Source: Salinimicrobium sp049687495
GTDB taxonomy: Bacteria > Bacteroidota > Bacteroidia > Flavobacteriales > Flavobacteriaceae
Length of the DNA stretch: 26,215 bases
Assembly: GCA_049687495.1 (NCBI GenBank)
Contig: JBAVJB010000014.1
Coordinates: 1 to 26,215 of the forward strand
Reading direction: 5' to 3'
Both the position numbers and the translations under genes were made by a program. Under the pieces are notes generated by a model that did not search any database, was not told where the DNA came from, and saw nothing but the letters and a program-made list of their open reading frames with translations. Positions within the stretch are counted from its first letter, which is position 1, and every line of letters begins with the position of its first letter. Positions 1-7,173 of the stretch are shown piece by piece.

Positions 1-3
1 AAT

Positions 4-25
4 AACAGTTTCATTAACAACTGTT
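4..25. repeat. Inverted repeat upstream of cold-shock gene
   Basis: A 7-bp perfect stem (AACAGTT at 4-10 and AACTGTT at 19-25) separated by 8 bases, followed by T/A-rich sequence. It could be the weak terminator of a gene lying before the window, or an operator next to the csp promoter. The sequence does not decide between these. Confidence 0.3.
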
Positions 26-38
26 TCAATTATTAGTC

Positions 39-46
39 TATGTTTG
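39..46 (+). promoter_or_regulatory. Bacteroidota -7 box of csp gene
   Basis: TATGTTTG matches the Bacteroidota -7 consensus TAnnTTTG exactly. It lies 28 bases before the ATG at 75, so the transcript leader would be about 20 nt. A clear TTG -33 box at the usual spacing is not seen. Confidence 0.5.
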
Positions 47-74
47 TACTTTATTAATTATTATTTTTTTTACA

Positions 75-272
75 ATGGAAGGTACAGTTAAATTTTTCAA
101 TGAATCTAAAGGTTACGGATTCATCACCAACGACGAAACAGGGCGTGACATCTTTGTTCATGTGACAGGTCTTAACGGAGAGACTCTTAATCAAGGTGAC
201 AAAGTTGAATACAACGAAGTTGAAGGAAGAAAAGGATTGACCGCAGCTGATGTGCGCGTGATCCACGAATAA
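75..272 (+). CDS. Cold-shock domain protein (CspA family)
   Basis: This 65-residue protein is one complete cold-shock (OB-fold) domain that binds single-stranded RNA and DNA. RNP1 is KGYGFI (residues 12-17) and RNP2 is DIFVHV (25-30). The opening MEGTVKFFNESKGYGFI is canonical for the family, and the length is normal. Members melt RNA secondary structure in the cytoplasm, and many are abundant or cold-induced. Which role applies here is not visible. The gene has its own -7 box at 39-46 and a strong hairpin terminator at 292-324, so it is probably transcribed alone. The start is the only ATG that gives the full first strand. It is preceded by a T-rich leader with no Shine-Dalgarno sequence, which is usual in Bacteroidota. 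Confidence 0.97.
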   Translation: MEGTVKFFNESKGYGFITNDETGRDIFVHVTGLNGETLNQGDKVEYNEVEGRKGLTAADVRVIHE

Positions 273-291
273 TATTTCACCTATCAGTATC

Positions 292-324
292 AAAAAGTCC
301 TGCACGTGCTGCAGGACTTTTTTT
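292..324 (+). terminator. Rho-independent terminator of csp gene
   Basis: An 11-bp stem, AAAGTCCTGCA at 294-304 pairing with TGCAGGACTTT at 310-320 around a 5-base loop, runs into seven T residues (318-324). It starts 20 bases after the csp stop codon. Confidence 0.9.
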
Positions 325-369
325 GTGCCTATTTTTTTCTGAACATTTTTTCTGAAAGGCATTGACCTC

Positions 370-388
370 TCAAAAAAGGCATTTTTGA
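370..388. repeat. Palindromic repeat copy 1
   Basis: TCAAAAAAGGCATTTTTGA, a copy of the dispersed near-palindrome (consensus TCAAAAATGRCATTTTTGA), in the convergent gap between the csp and tdh genes. Confidence 0.75.
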
Positions 389-445
389 ATGCTTTTTATT
401 CTGAAGCTTTCTCGCTGATCCTTCTTCCGCCTTACCTGAAAAACA

Positions 446-478
446 AAAGGTTCCAAAAATGACATTTTTGAAACCTTT
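446..478. repeat. Palindromic repeat copy 2, extended hairpin
   Basis: A 33-bp dyad centred on base 462, with 15 of 16 base pairs formed and one C/A mismatch. The repeat core is 453-471, extended by AAAGGTT and AACCTTT arms. It begins 34 bases past the tdh stop on the minus strand and is followed there by T-rich sequence, so it probably also serves as the tdh terminator. Confidence 0.8.
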
Positions 479-512
479 AAAAACTTGAATCCTGAATTCT
501 GAAATTTAAATC

Positions 513-1466
513 CTACACCTCGTGCACTTCTTTAATGCCTTCCAGCATGGCAGAGGTCATTTGGTCAAGGTCAAATTTATGTTGCCAGCCCCAATCCTTC
601 CGGGCGTGCGAATCATCAATGCTTGACGGCCATGAATCGGCGATGTTTTGCCTGAAATCGGGTGCATAGTCGATCTCAAATTCGGGAATATGTTTCCTGA
701 TGCTTTCAGCCAGCGTCTTAGGAGTAAAGTTAAGGGCTGAAAGATTATAGGAAGACCTGATCTTTATCGACTCCCCAGGAGCGTCCATTAATGAAATGGT
801 AGCGCGAATAGCATCATCCATGAACATCATAGGCAATTCTGTATCCTCACTTAAAAATGAGGTATATTTCTGATTTTTCAGCGCTTCGTGATAGATCTCA
901 ACTGCATAATCTGTAGTTCCGCCACCGGGAAGGGTCTTATAACTGATAAGCCCCGGATAACGAATACTGCGCACATCTACTCCAAATTTATTGTGGTAAT
1001 ATTCACACCAGCGCTCCCCGGCCTGTTTGCTTATACCGTAGACCGTGGAAGGCTCCATGATCGTGGTTTGCGGGGTTTGTTGTTTTGGCGTTGAAGGTCC
1101 AAAAACAGCAATACTGGAGGGCCAGAAAACTTTAGAGATCTTCTTGTCCTTAGCCAGGTTGAGCACGTGGAACAGGGAGTTCATGTTCAATGCCCATCCT
1201 TTCATCGGGAATTTTTCGGCGGTTGCACTAAGCATAGCAGCCATAAGGTACACCTCGTCGATCTCGTAATGCATCACCAGGTCCTGGATCTGCTCAAAAT
1301 CGGTAGCATCGGCGGTTTCAAACGGTCCTGAGACCATTAATTCCTCGCTTCCTTCCCTAATATCACTGGCGATCACGTTCTGTTTTCCGTATTTTTCGCG
1401 CAATGCAAGGGTAAGTTCGGTTCCAATTTGCCCGCAAGCGCCAATAATCAATATCTTTGGAGTCAT
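513..1466 (-). CDS. tdh: L-threonine 3-dehydrogenase, short-chain epimerase type
   Basis: The enzyme oxidises L-threonine to 2-amino-3-oxobutyrate with NAD+ in the cytoplasm, the first step of threonine breakdown to glycine and acetyl-CoA. At 317 residues it is the extended short-chain (UDP-galactose-epimerase-like) form known from Flavobacterium and Cupriavidus, not the zinc-dependent medium-chain E. coli enzyme. The NAD loop GACGQIG is at residues 9-15, PSSIAVFGP is near 116-124 with the catalytic serine, and YGISK (143-147) holds the catalytic Tyr and Lys. RYPGLIS and PGGGTTDYAV further on are also typical. A perfect TAnnTTTG box (1486-1493, minus strand) lies upstream, and the hairpin at 446-478 follows the gene. 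No 2-amino-3-ketobutyrate CoA ligase gene is adjacent. Confidence 0.95.
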   Translation of the reverse strand: MTPKILIIGACGQIGTELTLALREKYGKQNVIASDIREGSEELMVSGPFETADATDFEQIQDLVMHYEIDEVYLMAAMLSATAEKFPMKGWALNMNSLFHVLNLAKDKKISKVFWPSSIAVFGPSTPKQQTPQTTIMEPSTVYGISKQAGERWCEYYHNKFGVDVRSIRYPGLISYKTLPGGGTTDYAVEIYHEALKNQKYTSFLSEDTELPMMFMDDAIRATISLMDAPGESIKIRSSYNLSALNFTPKTLAESIRKHIPEFEIDYAPDFRQNIADSWPSSIDDSHARKDWGWQHKFDLDQMTSAMLEGIKEVHEV

Positions 1467-1485
1467 AATTTCTGTTTTGGTGAAA

Positions 1486-1493
1486 CAAAGATA
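1486..1493 (-). promoter_or_regulatory. -7 box of tdh
   Basis: Read on the minus strand this is TATCTTTG, an exact TAnnTTTG match. It ends 19 bases before the tdh ATG, giving a leader of roughly a dozen bases. No convincing -33 TTG is seen upstream. Confidence 0.55.
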
Positions 1494-1549
1494 TTTAATT
1501 CAGCCATGATGCGAAATTGTGAAGCCGGGAAACTGCGACCAAATAGGTT

Positions 1550-1568
1550 CCAAAAATGGCATTTTTGA
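1550..1568. repeat. Palindromic repeat copy 3
   Basis: CCAAAAATGGCATTTTTGA, flanked by GGTT on the left and GCAGCTT on the right. These extensions recur at other copies. It lies in the divergent tdh/lipoprotein gap, 28 bases before the lipoprotein ATG. Confidence 0.8.
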
Positions 1569-1596
1569 GCAGCTTCGGTTTAACACCTACTGAAAA

Positions 1597-2187
1597 ATGA
1601 AAAAAATCTTGCTCCTCTGTTTCGTGCTTGTGCTTTTTTCCTGCCGGGAAGAAGCAAAACAGGCTACATCTCAAAATTCCACTTCAAAAAAGTCATTTTC
1701 CGAACAGCTAGAGGTGAACAGCAATAGAAGGGTGAATCTCTTGCCCGAAGCCCAGGCCGAGGTAAGCGAGTGGCTGGCTTATGCCACCGCCCAGGACGAG
1801 ATCTCCAACCTTAGAGAACGCTCCGGTACCGAGATCATGGCCAACGCCAAAAACCTGGTGCAGATCATGGAAAGCCTGCGGACTACGCTGCCCGATACGC
1901 TTCAAACGCCGGCCGTCATCGCCCGCACCAATGTGCTGCTTACCAAGGCGAGGGTGCTGCAGCAGGTCTCTGCCAAGAAACATAAGAATGCCGATGAGGT
2001 GTTCGAGCTCGCCAACGACCTGTTACTGGAATTCGGAAATTTTAAGCTGCAACTCAACGAATTGTTCCTGAAAGCTCCAGCAGATTTTGAAAAAGAGCTG
2101 GACGAGCAGTTTGAAGAGGCGAGGCAGAACAGGCAACAGGAGCAGGAGGACACGCTGAATCTACTGCAGCCCACAGGCAGAGAATGA
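1597..2187 (+). CDS. Putative lipoprotein, helical, unknown function
   Basis: A 196-residue protein that I do not recognise. It begins with a lipoprotein signal: MKK, a hydrophobic run, then FSC with the lipidated Cys at residue 16. A Ser/Thr/Lys/Gln-rich linker follows, then a largely helical body rich in Glu, Leu, Ala and Gln, ending in a Glu/Gln-rich tail (residues ~165-196). It has no Cys beyond the lipobox and no catalytic motif. It is probably anchored to a membrane on the periplasmic side. The sequence around 1684-1701 encodes TSKKSFSE and resembles a decayed copy of the palindromic repeat. The stop codon (2185-2187) directly abuts the stop of the convergent RES gene, with no intergenic base. 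Confidence 0.85.
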   Translation: MKKILLLCFVLVLFSCREEAKQATSQNSTSKKSFSEQLEVNSNRRVNLLPEAQAEVSEWLAYATAQDEISNLRERSGTEIMANAKNLVQIMESLRTTLPDTLQTPAVIARTNVLLTKARVLQQVSAKKHKNADEVFELANDLLLEFGNFKLQLNELFLKAPADFEKELDEQFEEARQNRQQEQEDTLNLLQPTGRE

Positions 2188-2646
2188 TCAACTGAACAAG
2201 CGGTTGTCCAGCGGAAAAGCTTCTGTTTTAGAGATCTTTATTCTGCTGAAATCGGCATGTTTGGGATTGATCAGGTAATTGAAGTCTCCCGGTACTACTG
2301 CCGAAGGCACCCGTAAAACCGCTTTTTCCGCAGTTCTTACAAATTCATCTCCAAATTCCTGTGTCGCGAGATTATATGGAAAAACGTTCCACCGTTTAGG
2401 AAGTTGTTCGGTATCAAGATCTGCTATTTCGATCTCATCTGGCAGCTCGATCTCGACCATCATAAAATCTTCGGGCAAGGTAGCAACTGTGAGGTGCACT
2501 GCCACTTCAGCCAGGGCCAGCGCGCGGCTTTCTGCAGTATAGATGATTTGCGTTCCTCTCGAGTTCCATCTGCCGCCAACTATGGCAGCACCCTTCCCCG
2601 AAAGTTCTTCAGCATATTTTTTTCTTGACAAGCGGTAGACCTTCAT
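2188..2646 (-). CDS. RES-domain toxin (NAD+-degrading family)
   Basis: This 152-residue protein is a single RES domain. Members of the family act as toxins by degrading or phosphorolysing NAD+, or by ADP-ribosylation. The signature pieces are present: GGRWNSRG with the conserved Arg (R26), a helix with Glu (ESRALALAE, E47), and VPSAVVPGDFNYLINP with the Ser (S115). The start is taken as the ATG at 2644-2646, which overlaps the antitoxin stop by one base (TGATG) and implies translational coupling. A TTG one codon upstream is the alternative. The gene is second in an antitoxin-first operon, the usual order for RES/Xre modules. It is intact, with all three name-giving residues, so it is probably active. 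Confidence 0.92.
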   Translation of the reverse strand: MKVYRLSRKKYAEELSGKGAAIVGGRWNSRGTQIIYTAESRALALAEVAVHLTVATLPEDFMMVEIELPDEIEIADLDTEQLPKRWNVFPYNLATQEFGDEFVRTAEKAVLRVPSAVVPGDFNYLINPKHADFSRIKISKTEAFPLDNRLFS

Positions 2647-3119
2647 CAAGCAAAAATTCCCTGGTCAATATGATGCAGCTCTTCAACCACCAGCTCCTTG
2701 CCGTAAGAATCTTTGAGCAGCTCGCGCGGCGGCAGGTTACCCAGGGCAAAATTTGGCGTTTGCAGCCAGAGATAGAATTTCTCCTGGCCTAAAATAGAAT
2801 TGCCCAAAGAAGTTACCTCGGCGAGTTCAAGGATCTTCTCACTGTGCTGCGGCTTGAAAACATGATTTTTAAGTGCCTTGTAGCGCTGCAGGGTTTTAGT
2901 GGACAAACCAAGGAACTCTGCCCACTCTTCTTCCTGAAAAGGAGTTTTCTCTTTGATCAAGCTAAACAGCCGGTAAGGAATGCCTTTCCTTATGGAATGC
3001 ACGATAAGCATTCTATTTGACAGGAATTCCTGGTAAGTAATAGCTTCCTCATTGACGTACAGGTTTTGATCTTCCTCAACTTTTTTGAGGTAAGACCGCA
3101 CCGCCCTGTCTATTTTCAT
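2646..3119 (-). CDS. Xre/MbcA/ParS-family antitoxin
   Basis: This is the antitoxin partner of the RES toxin, about 157 residues. The N-terminal part is helical and includes a helix-turn-helix-like stretch (EEWAEFLGLSTKTLQRYK) for DNA binding. The C-terminal ~60 residues, with ILGQEKFYLWLQTPNFALGN and PRELLKDSYG, form the MbcA/ParS/Xre toxin-binding domain. Family members block the toxin's active site and repress their own operon. The ATG at 3117-3119 is preferred. A GTG at 3129-3131 would add four residues. Upstream, two similar 14-bp direct repeats (3135-3148 and 3156-3169) are a likely operator. One-base overlap with the toxin supports a two-gene operon. Confidence 0.92.
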   Translation of the reverse strand: MKIDRAVRSYLKKVEEDQNLYVNEEAITYQEFLSNRMLIVHSIRKGIPYRLFSLIKEKTPFQEEEWAEFLGLSTKTLQRYKALKNHVFKPQHSEKILELAEVTSLGNSILGQEKFYLWLQTPNFALGNLPPRELLKDSYGKELVVEELHHIDQGIFA

Positions 3120-3134
3120 ATTTGCTTCCACGCC

Positions 3135-3169
3135 TTAGAATTTTGTCTATAAATATAAGACATTTGTCC
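3135..3169 (-). promoter_or_regulatory. Candidate operator/promoter of RES/Xre operon
   Basis: Two direct repeats, TTAGAATTTTGTCT (3135-3148) and TAAGACATTTGTCC (3156-3169), agree at 10 of 14 positions. They are spaced 21 bp start to start, about two helical turns. Between them, on the minus strand, TATATTTA (3150-3157) is one base off the TAnnTTTG -7 box. The placement suits autoregulation by the Xre-type antitoxin, which is an inference. Confidence 0.4.
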
Positions 3170-3217
3170 AAGACCTGCTACTTTTTTCTCACAACAAAAC
3201 TTAAATTGAAGCTGTTG

Positions 3218-4726
3218 TTAATCCCCTTCGGGTTCTTTCTTAGCCAGCGGTTTATATGCCGGGCCTTCTATCACCTTTCCGTTCGTCTCAAAGCGGCTGC
3301 CGTGACAGGGGCAGTCCCAGCTTTTTTCGGCATCATTCCAATCAACAACACAGCCCAGGTGCGTACAAAAAGCCGAAACACAATCAACCTTTCCTGTTTC
3401 ATCTTTGTAAACAGCGAATTTTGCAGTGCCCTTCTCCACCACTTTTCCCTCGCCGGGTTTGACATCTGCAAAAGCATCGGCTTCAGACCGTCCCGGGAAT
3501 ACCTCCAGGTACTGCTTCATCACATTGATGTTGCCCTTGATATATTCCTTTGCAGATTTTTGAGGCGTAAACCTCTTCAGCTCATAAGTTTTCGCCCAGG
3601 GATTTTCCCTGCCATTGAAAAGATCATTCAGGATCATGGCGCTCATCACCCCATAGGTGAGCCCGTCAGTTGAAAAACCGGTGGCTAAATAGATATTGTC
3701 ATGGATGCTTTCTCCTATGTAAGGCAAACCGTCGGCAGGTTTGTAATGCTGGGCAGACCATCTGTACTTCACCTCCTCCACATCAAAGAAACGGCGTGCG
3801 TTCTCCTCCAGCTTCTTATAGAACTTCTCGTAATTGTCACTTTGGCCAACCTTATGGTGACCGCCCACCACCAGCACATAATTCCCGTCTTCAGCTTTAT
3901 AGCTGCGCAGAGAATGGTGAAATTGTGCTTCGGTATCCCAAAAGATGCCTTCGGGAATATTTTCTGCGGAAGGTTTCAGCTTAGCCGCGATGGCGTATTC
4001 GCGGTACGGATAGATCGCTGTTTGCACGCCATATATGCCCTTTGGAGTATGTGTAGCCAGCACCACTTTATCGGCAGTCACTTTTCCGCCTTTGGTCAAC
4101 AGCTGCTTTTTATCCCCTTTTTCAATGTCATACACTGTACTGTTCTCATAGATATGACAATCTTCCGAAGCAATCATTCTAGCCAGCCCCTTCACAAAAG
4201 CAGCAGGATTGAATTGCGCCTGCTCTTCCACCTTCATCGCCCGGCTCACCTTTACCGGCACCGGTAGCTCCTGCAGCTCTTCTATCTCCAACCCATAATC
4301 TGCTGCGGCTTTAATTTCTTTTTCGATGGTTTCATCCTTACTGTCCGTCTCGCTGAACAGGTACCACGGCACCCTCTTAAAAGAGCATTTAAGATCGTGC
4401 TCCTTTACCAGATCTGCCACCAGGTTCACGGCTGCAGTACGACTCTCGGCAACTATGCCCGCTGTCTTTTTATCCCATTTTGACTGGATGTGGTGCAGGC
4501 GTTTATCTACCATTGTGTAGAGATTTCCCGTAGAACTGCCGCTGGTGCCTTCCCCTACCCGGCCGCTCTCCAGGACAGCCACCTTCTTGCCCGACTTCGA
4601 CAGCAGGTATGCAGTGGTTATCCCGGTTATTCCGCCGCCAACAATGGCCACATCAACTTCAATATCTCTTTCCAGTGCAGGAAATTCCCCTGCCGCGGCA
4701 TGCGCGCTCCATATAGATTTCGTCAT
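3218..4726 (-). CDS. FAD-dependent oxidoreductase with C-terminal Rieske domain
   Basis: A 502-residue two-domain redox protein. The N-terminal ~400 residues are a D-amino-acid-oxidase/GlpD-type flavoprotein: FAD loop GGGITG at residues 30-35, VLESGRVGEGTSGSSTGN just after, and PYIGESIHDNIYLATGFSTDG near the end of the domain. The C-terminal ~95 residues are a Rieske [2Fe-2S] domain with C454-T-H456 and C472-P-C-H475 as ligands, plus C459 and C474, which form the structural disulfide in many Rieske proteins. There is no signal peptide, so it is probably cytoplasmic. The fusion is widespread, but the substrate is not known from sequence. No genes for a partner reductase or a substrate pathway are adjacent. 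A possible -7 box lies at 4745-4752. Confidence 0.92.
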   Translation of the reverse strand: MTKSIWSAHAAAGEFPALERDIEVDVAIVGGGITGITTAYLLSKSGKKVAVLESGRVGEGTSGSSTGNLYTMVDKRLHHIQSKWDKKTAGIVAESRTAAVNLVADLVKEHDLKCSFKRVPWYLFSETDSKDETIEKEIKAAADYGLEIEELQELPVPVKVSRAMKVEEQAQFNPAAFVKGLARMIASEDCHIYENSTVYDIEKGDKKQLLTKGGKVTADKVVLATHTPKGIYGVQTAIYPYREYAIAAKLKPSAENIPEGIFWDTEAQFHHSLRSYKAEDGNYVLVVGGHHKVGQSDNYEKFYKKLEENARRFFDVEEVKYRWSAQHYKPADGLPYIGESIHDNIYLATGFSTDGLTYGVMSAMILNDLFNGRENPWAKTYELKRFTPQKSAKEYIKGNINVMKQYLEVFPGRSEADAFADVKPGEGKVVEKGTAKFAVYKDETGKVDCVSAFCTHLGCVVDWNDAEKSWDCPCHGSRFETNGKVIEGPAYKPLAKKEPEGD

Positions 4727-4744
4727 AATTCGGTCGGTTTTTCC

Positions 4745-4752
4745 CTAAATTA
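4745..4752 (-). promoter_or_regulatory. Possible -7 box of FAD/Rieske gene
   Basis: On the minus strand this reads TAATTTAG, one base off TAnnTTTG, ending 18 bases before the ATG at 4726. No clear -33 box is seen. Confidence 0.3.
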
Positions 4753-4868
4753 GAAAAAGAAGGCGGGAGCTGCAGATGCCTGTAAGTTAGTTTTTTGTTA
4801 ATAATCAAAGCTTTACGTCTAGCGTTGTAACATTTTTTTCTGCCATACGTCTTAGTAAAAAACCATCT

Positions 4869-6377
4869 ATGAACCGCCTTCTTCTTTTGCTCAGTTGCCT
4901 GCTGTTTTACCCTGCAAACCACCTTTTTTCACAGGAATTCCATGCCCGCGTCCTTGACGCCGGCAGTAAGGAACCTGTTCCCTATGCAAACGTGTTGTTC
5001 GCTGATAACCGCGGGGTAGTCACTAATGAAGAAGGCTACTTCAGTTTTACCACCGGGCAAACTCCCGAGCTTATTAAGATCTCTTCTATGGGTTATGAAC
5101 TGCTGGAGCTCAAGCCGGAACAAATAAGCGAGACCTTATTCCTTATACCCGCAAGTATTGAACTTAAGGAGGTGTTCCTGTCCAACAAGAACCTTTCGGC
5201 TAAAGAGATTATCATAAAAGCTAAGGAAGAAGTGGAGAACAATTATGACCTCAACCTGAGCAAGAAACGTGTTTTCTTCAGGGAATCCAACATAAATTAT
5301 GTGCGGAATTTTGACCTGCACGTGGATGAAAGTACCATCCCCGGGATTGACCAGCAGCTTATGGACAATATTGTGGCCGAAGTTCCGAAAATGTCAGACT
5401 CTTATAAAGAAGTGCTGGGTGATCTCTACGGAAATTATGACAGCCAGAAATTCAGGATCATCAAAGCCGCAAACTTGCACAACCCGCGAAGCACGCAGAC
5501 TTTAGAAGAACTTACCGACAGGCTGAACAAGCTCTTCATGGACAACCTGAAGGACAAGTCTTACCTCAAGATCCGTTCGGGCATCATCGGGGTCAAAGTG
5601 CCTGCTGATGAATTAAAGGATGAACTGGTAAACACTTCCGAAGAAAAACCCAAAAAAGAAAAAACTCCCGAAGAGCTGAAAAAGGAAAAGATAGACGATG
5701 AAAAGAACCTGTGGAAGAATTCCAGCTCCAGCCTTAGTGGTATGCTGGGCAAGATGTTCTGGAGGGATAACCTCACTTTTAACCTTTTTGAGAAGACCAA
5801 CCGCTACAAATATGAACTGGAGGGTTACGCATACATCGACAATTCCACGGTTTACGTGATAAGCTTTACGCCCAGATGGGGGCAGGATTTCGCCGGCAAG
5901 ATCTACATCAATACTCTCGATTACGGGGTTCACCGCCTGGATTACCGCAATGTGAAGCCACTAAAGAATTTCAGGCTGTTCGGCATTAGCGCGACAGATG
6001 ACGTCTACAACGGCAAAATGATCTTCGTGAAAAACGAAGACGGCAAATACAGGTTGAGCTACATGGAGCAGGAAAAAGGCGAGAGCTTTGGGCTGGACCG
6101 CCCGCTTACCATCATTGAAAAGAATAAGTTCGTGGCAGGCCGCCGCAAACAAAACGAGCTTGACCTTGACATCAAATTAAAGATGAGCCAGGTACAAAAG
6201 CTGCAGCTGGTGGTTTACGAAAACGAGCAGATGGACCGCGTCACCTATGAAAACCTTGCCAATCCCGGGCCCTATGAATACAAGACCTTTAGGCTGTACA
6301 ATCCCGAATTCTGGGACGGCAACAATATCATGGAACCAAACGCGGCCATCAGGGAATTTACCGCACTGGAGGATTGA
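4869..6377 (+). CDS. Secreted carboxypeptidase-regulatory-like domain protein
   Basis: A 502-residue exported protein of Bacteroidota type. A signal peptide (residues ~1-21, ending LFSQ) is followed by a CarboxypepD_reg-like beta-sandwich: FHARVLDAGSKEPVPYANV, then GVVTNEEGYFSF and IKISSMGYE. Such domains occur at the N-termini of TonB-dependent receptors and of receptor-less envelope proteins. The rest is mixed helix and strand, with a very Lys/Glu-rich linker near residues 255-280 and late beta-rich sequence. It lacks a TonB plug and barrel, so it is not a SusC-type transporter. It is likely periplasmic or outer-membrane associated, with unknown function. The gene is transcribed alone, divergently from the FAD/Rieske gene. 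No clear terminator follows. Confidence 0.85.
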   Translation: MNRLLLLLSCLLFYPANHLFSQEFHARVLDAGSKEPVPYANVLFADNRGVVTNEEGYFSFTTGQTPELIKISSMGYELLELKPEQISETLFLIPASIELKEVFLSNKNLSAKEIIIKAKEEVENNYDLNLSKKRVFFRESNINYVRNFDLHVDESTIPGIDQQLMDNIVAEVPKMSDSYKEVLGDLYGNYDSQKFRIIKAANLHNPRSTQTLEELTDRLNKLFMDNLKDKSYLKIRSGIIGVKVPADELKDELVNTSEEKPKKEKTPEELKKEKIDDEKNLWKNSSSSLSGMLGKMFWRDNLTFNLFEKTNRYKYELEGYAYIDNSTVYVISFTPRWGQDFAGKIYINTLDYGVHRLDYRNVKPLKNFRLFGISATDDVYNGKMIFVKNEDGKYRLSYMEQEKGESFGLDRPLTIIEKNKFVAGRRKQNELDLDIKLKMSQVQKLQLVVYENEQMDRVTYENLANPGPYEYKTFRLYNPEFWDGNNIMEPNAAIREFTALED

Positions 6378-6472
6378 TCTTGCGGCTTTTTCTTTTGACC
6401 AGGTTAAAGAGCAGGCCGCCCAGCGAAGCCGGAATGGGATAGATCACCAGGTGCTTCTACTGCAATCCCCTC

Positions 6473-6491
6473 TCAAAAATGACATTTTTGA
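6473..6491. repeat. Palindromic repeat copy 4
   Basis: TCAAAAATGACATTTTTGA, a perfect dyad except for the central base, followed by GCAGCTTT as at copies 3 and 12. It lies 49 bases before the ATG of the NTF2-like gene, and its right arm may serve as that gene's -33 box. Confidence 0.85.
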
Positions 6492-6519
6492 GCAGCTTTA
6501 AGCTGAATTCGTATCTTAG
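6485..6519 (+). promoter_or_regulatory. Candidate promoter of NTF2-like gene
   Basis: TTTTTG (6485-6490) is followed after 21 bp by TATCTTAG (6512-6519), one base off TAnnTTTG. The spacing fits the Bacteroidota -33/-7 arrangement. The -33 half lies in the right arm of the palindromic repeat. The ATG is 20 bases downstream. Confidence 0.45.
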
Positions 6520-6539
6520 GCTGCAAAAGTTTTAATATT

Positions 6540-7034
6540 ATGAAACATTTCTTTGCATTTTTCCTCTTTTTGAGCTGTATGGCTCCTGCAGCTGCACAGT
6601 CTACTGCAAAACAAAACATTGATCAACTGCTCAACCAATGGCACGATGCGGCTGCCAGGGCAGATTTTGACGCCTACTTCTCAAAAATGGCCGAAGAATC
6701 GGTTTTTATAGGTACAGATCCTACAGAGAACTGGCATAAGCCTGCCTTTATGAAATGGTCAAAGCCGTATTTTGACAAGGGCAAAGCCTGGAGCTTTACG
6801 ACCCTGGAAAGAAACATCTTTCTTGCAGAAGACTGCAATCTAGCCTGGTTTGACGAGCTGCTGGAAACCCATATGGGCATCTGCCGAGGGTCTGGCGTAG
6901 TGAGCAAGGAGAATGGGAAATGGAAGATCAAGCACTATGTGCTTTCGATAGAAATTCCTAACGATAATGTTTCCGAAGTCACAGAGTTAAAGAAAGACTT
7001 TGACAGCAATTTGATCTCTCAACTCAGGAAATAG
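6540..7034 (+). CDS. Secreted NTF2-like (SnoaL/DUF4440-type) protein
   Basis: A 164-residue protein with a clear signal peptide (MKHFFAFFLFLSCMAPAAAQ, residues 1-20). It is followed by a single NTF2-like fold: the helix IDQLLNQWHDAAARADFDAYF, then VFIGTDPTENWHKPAFMKW and LAWFDELLETHMG, and the strand pattern GSGVVSKENGKWKIKHYVLSI. This matches the SnoaL-3/DUF4440 group, where the cone-shaped fold binds small ligands or has lost catalysis. The substrate cannot be told. It is probably periplasmic. The gene seems monocistronic, 139 bases before the M13 peptidase, with a candidate promoter partly inside the palindromic repeat. Confidence 0.88.
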   Translation: MKHFFAFFLFLSCMAPAAAQSTAKQNIDQLLNQWHDAAARADFDAYFSKMAEESVFIGTDPTENWHKPAFMKWSKPYFDKGKAWSFTTLERNIFLAEDCNLAWFDELLETHMGICRGSGVVSKENGKWKIKHYVLSIEIPNDNVSEVTELKKDFDSNLISQLRK

Positions 7035-7173
7035 CATTTTTAAAAGCTTTCGGGGTATGGTCTTTGCGGCAGGAAAGGCAGAAAGACAGGAACTTGGGCA
7101 AAATCCATTGCCGGGGCCTGCAGAATAAACTTTCTTTTAGTAATTTTCGCACAATTAAATAACTAAATAAATA

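Noticed and set aside
7035..7173. Antisense 81-residue frame with CLSCRKD motif (7024-7269, minus)
   Set aside because: It overlaps the M13 gene start, and the Cys-rich part has no partner motif. No support as a gene.
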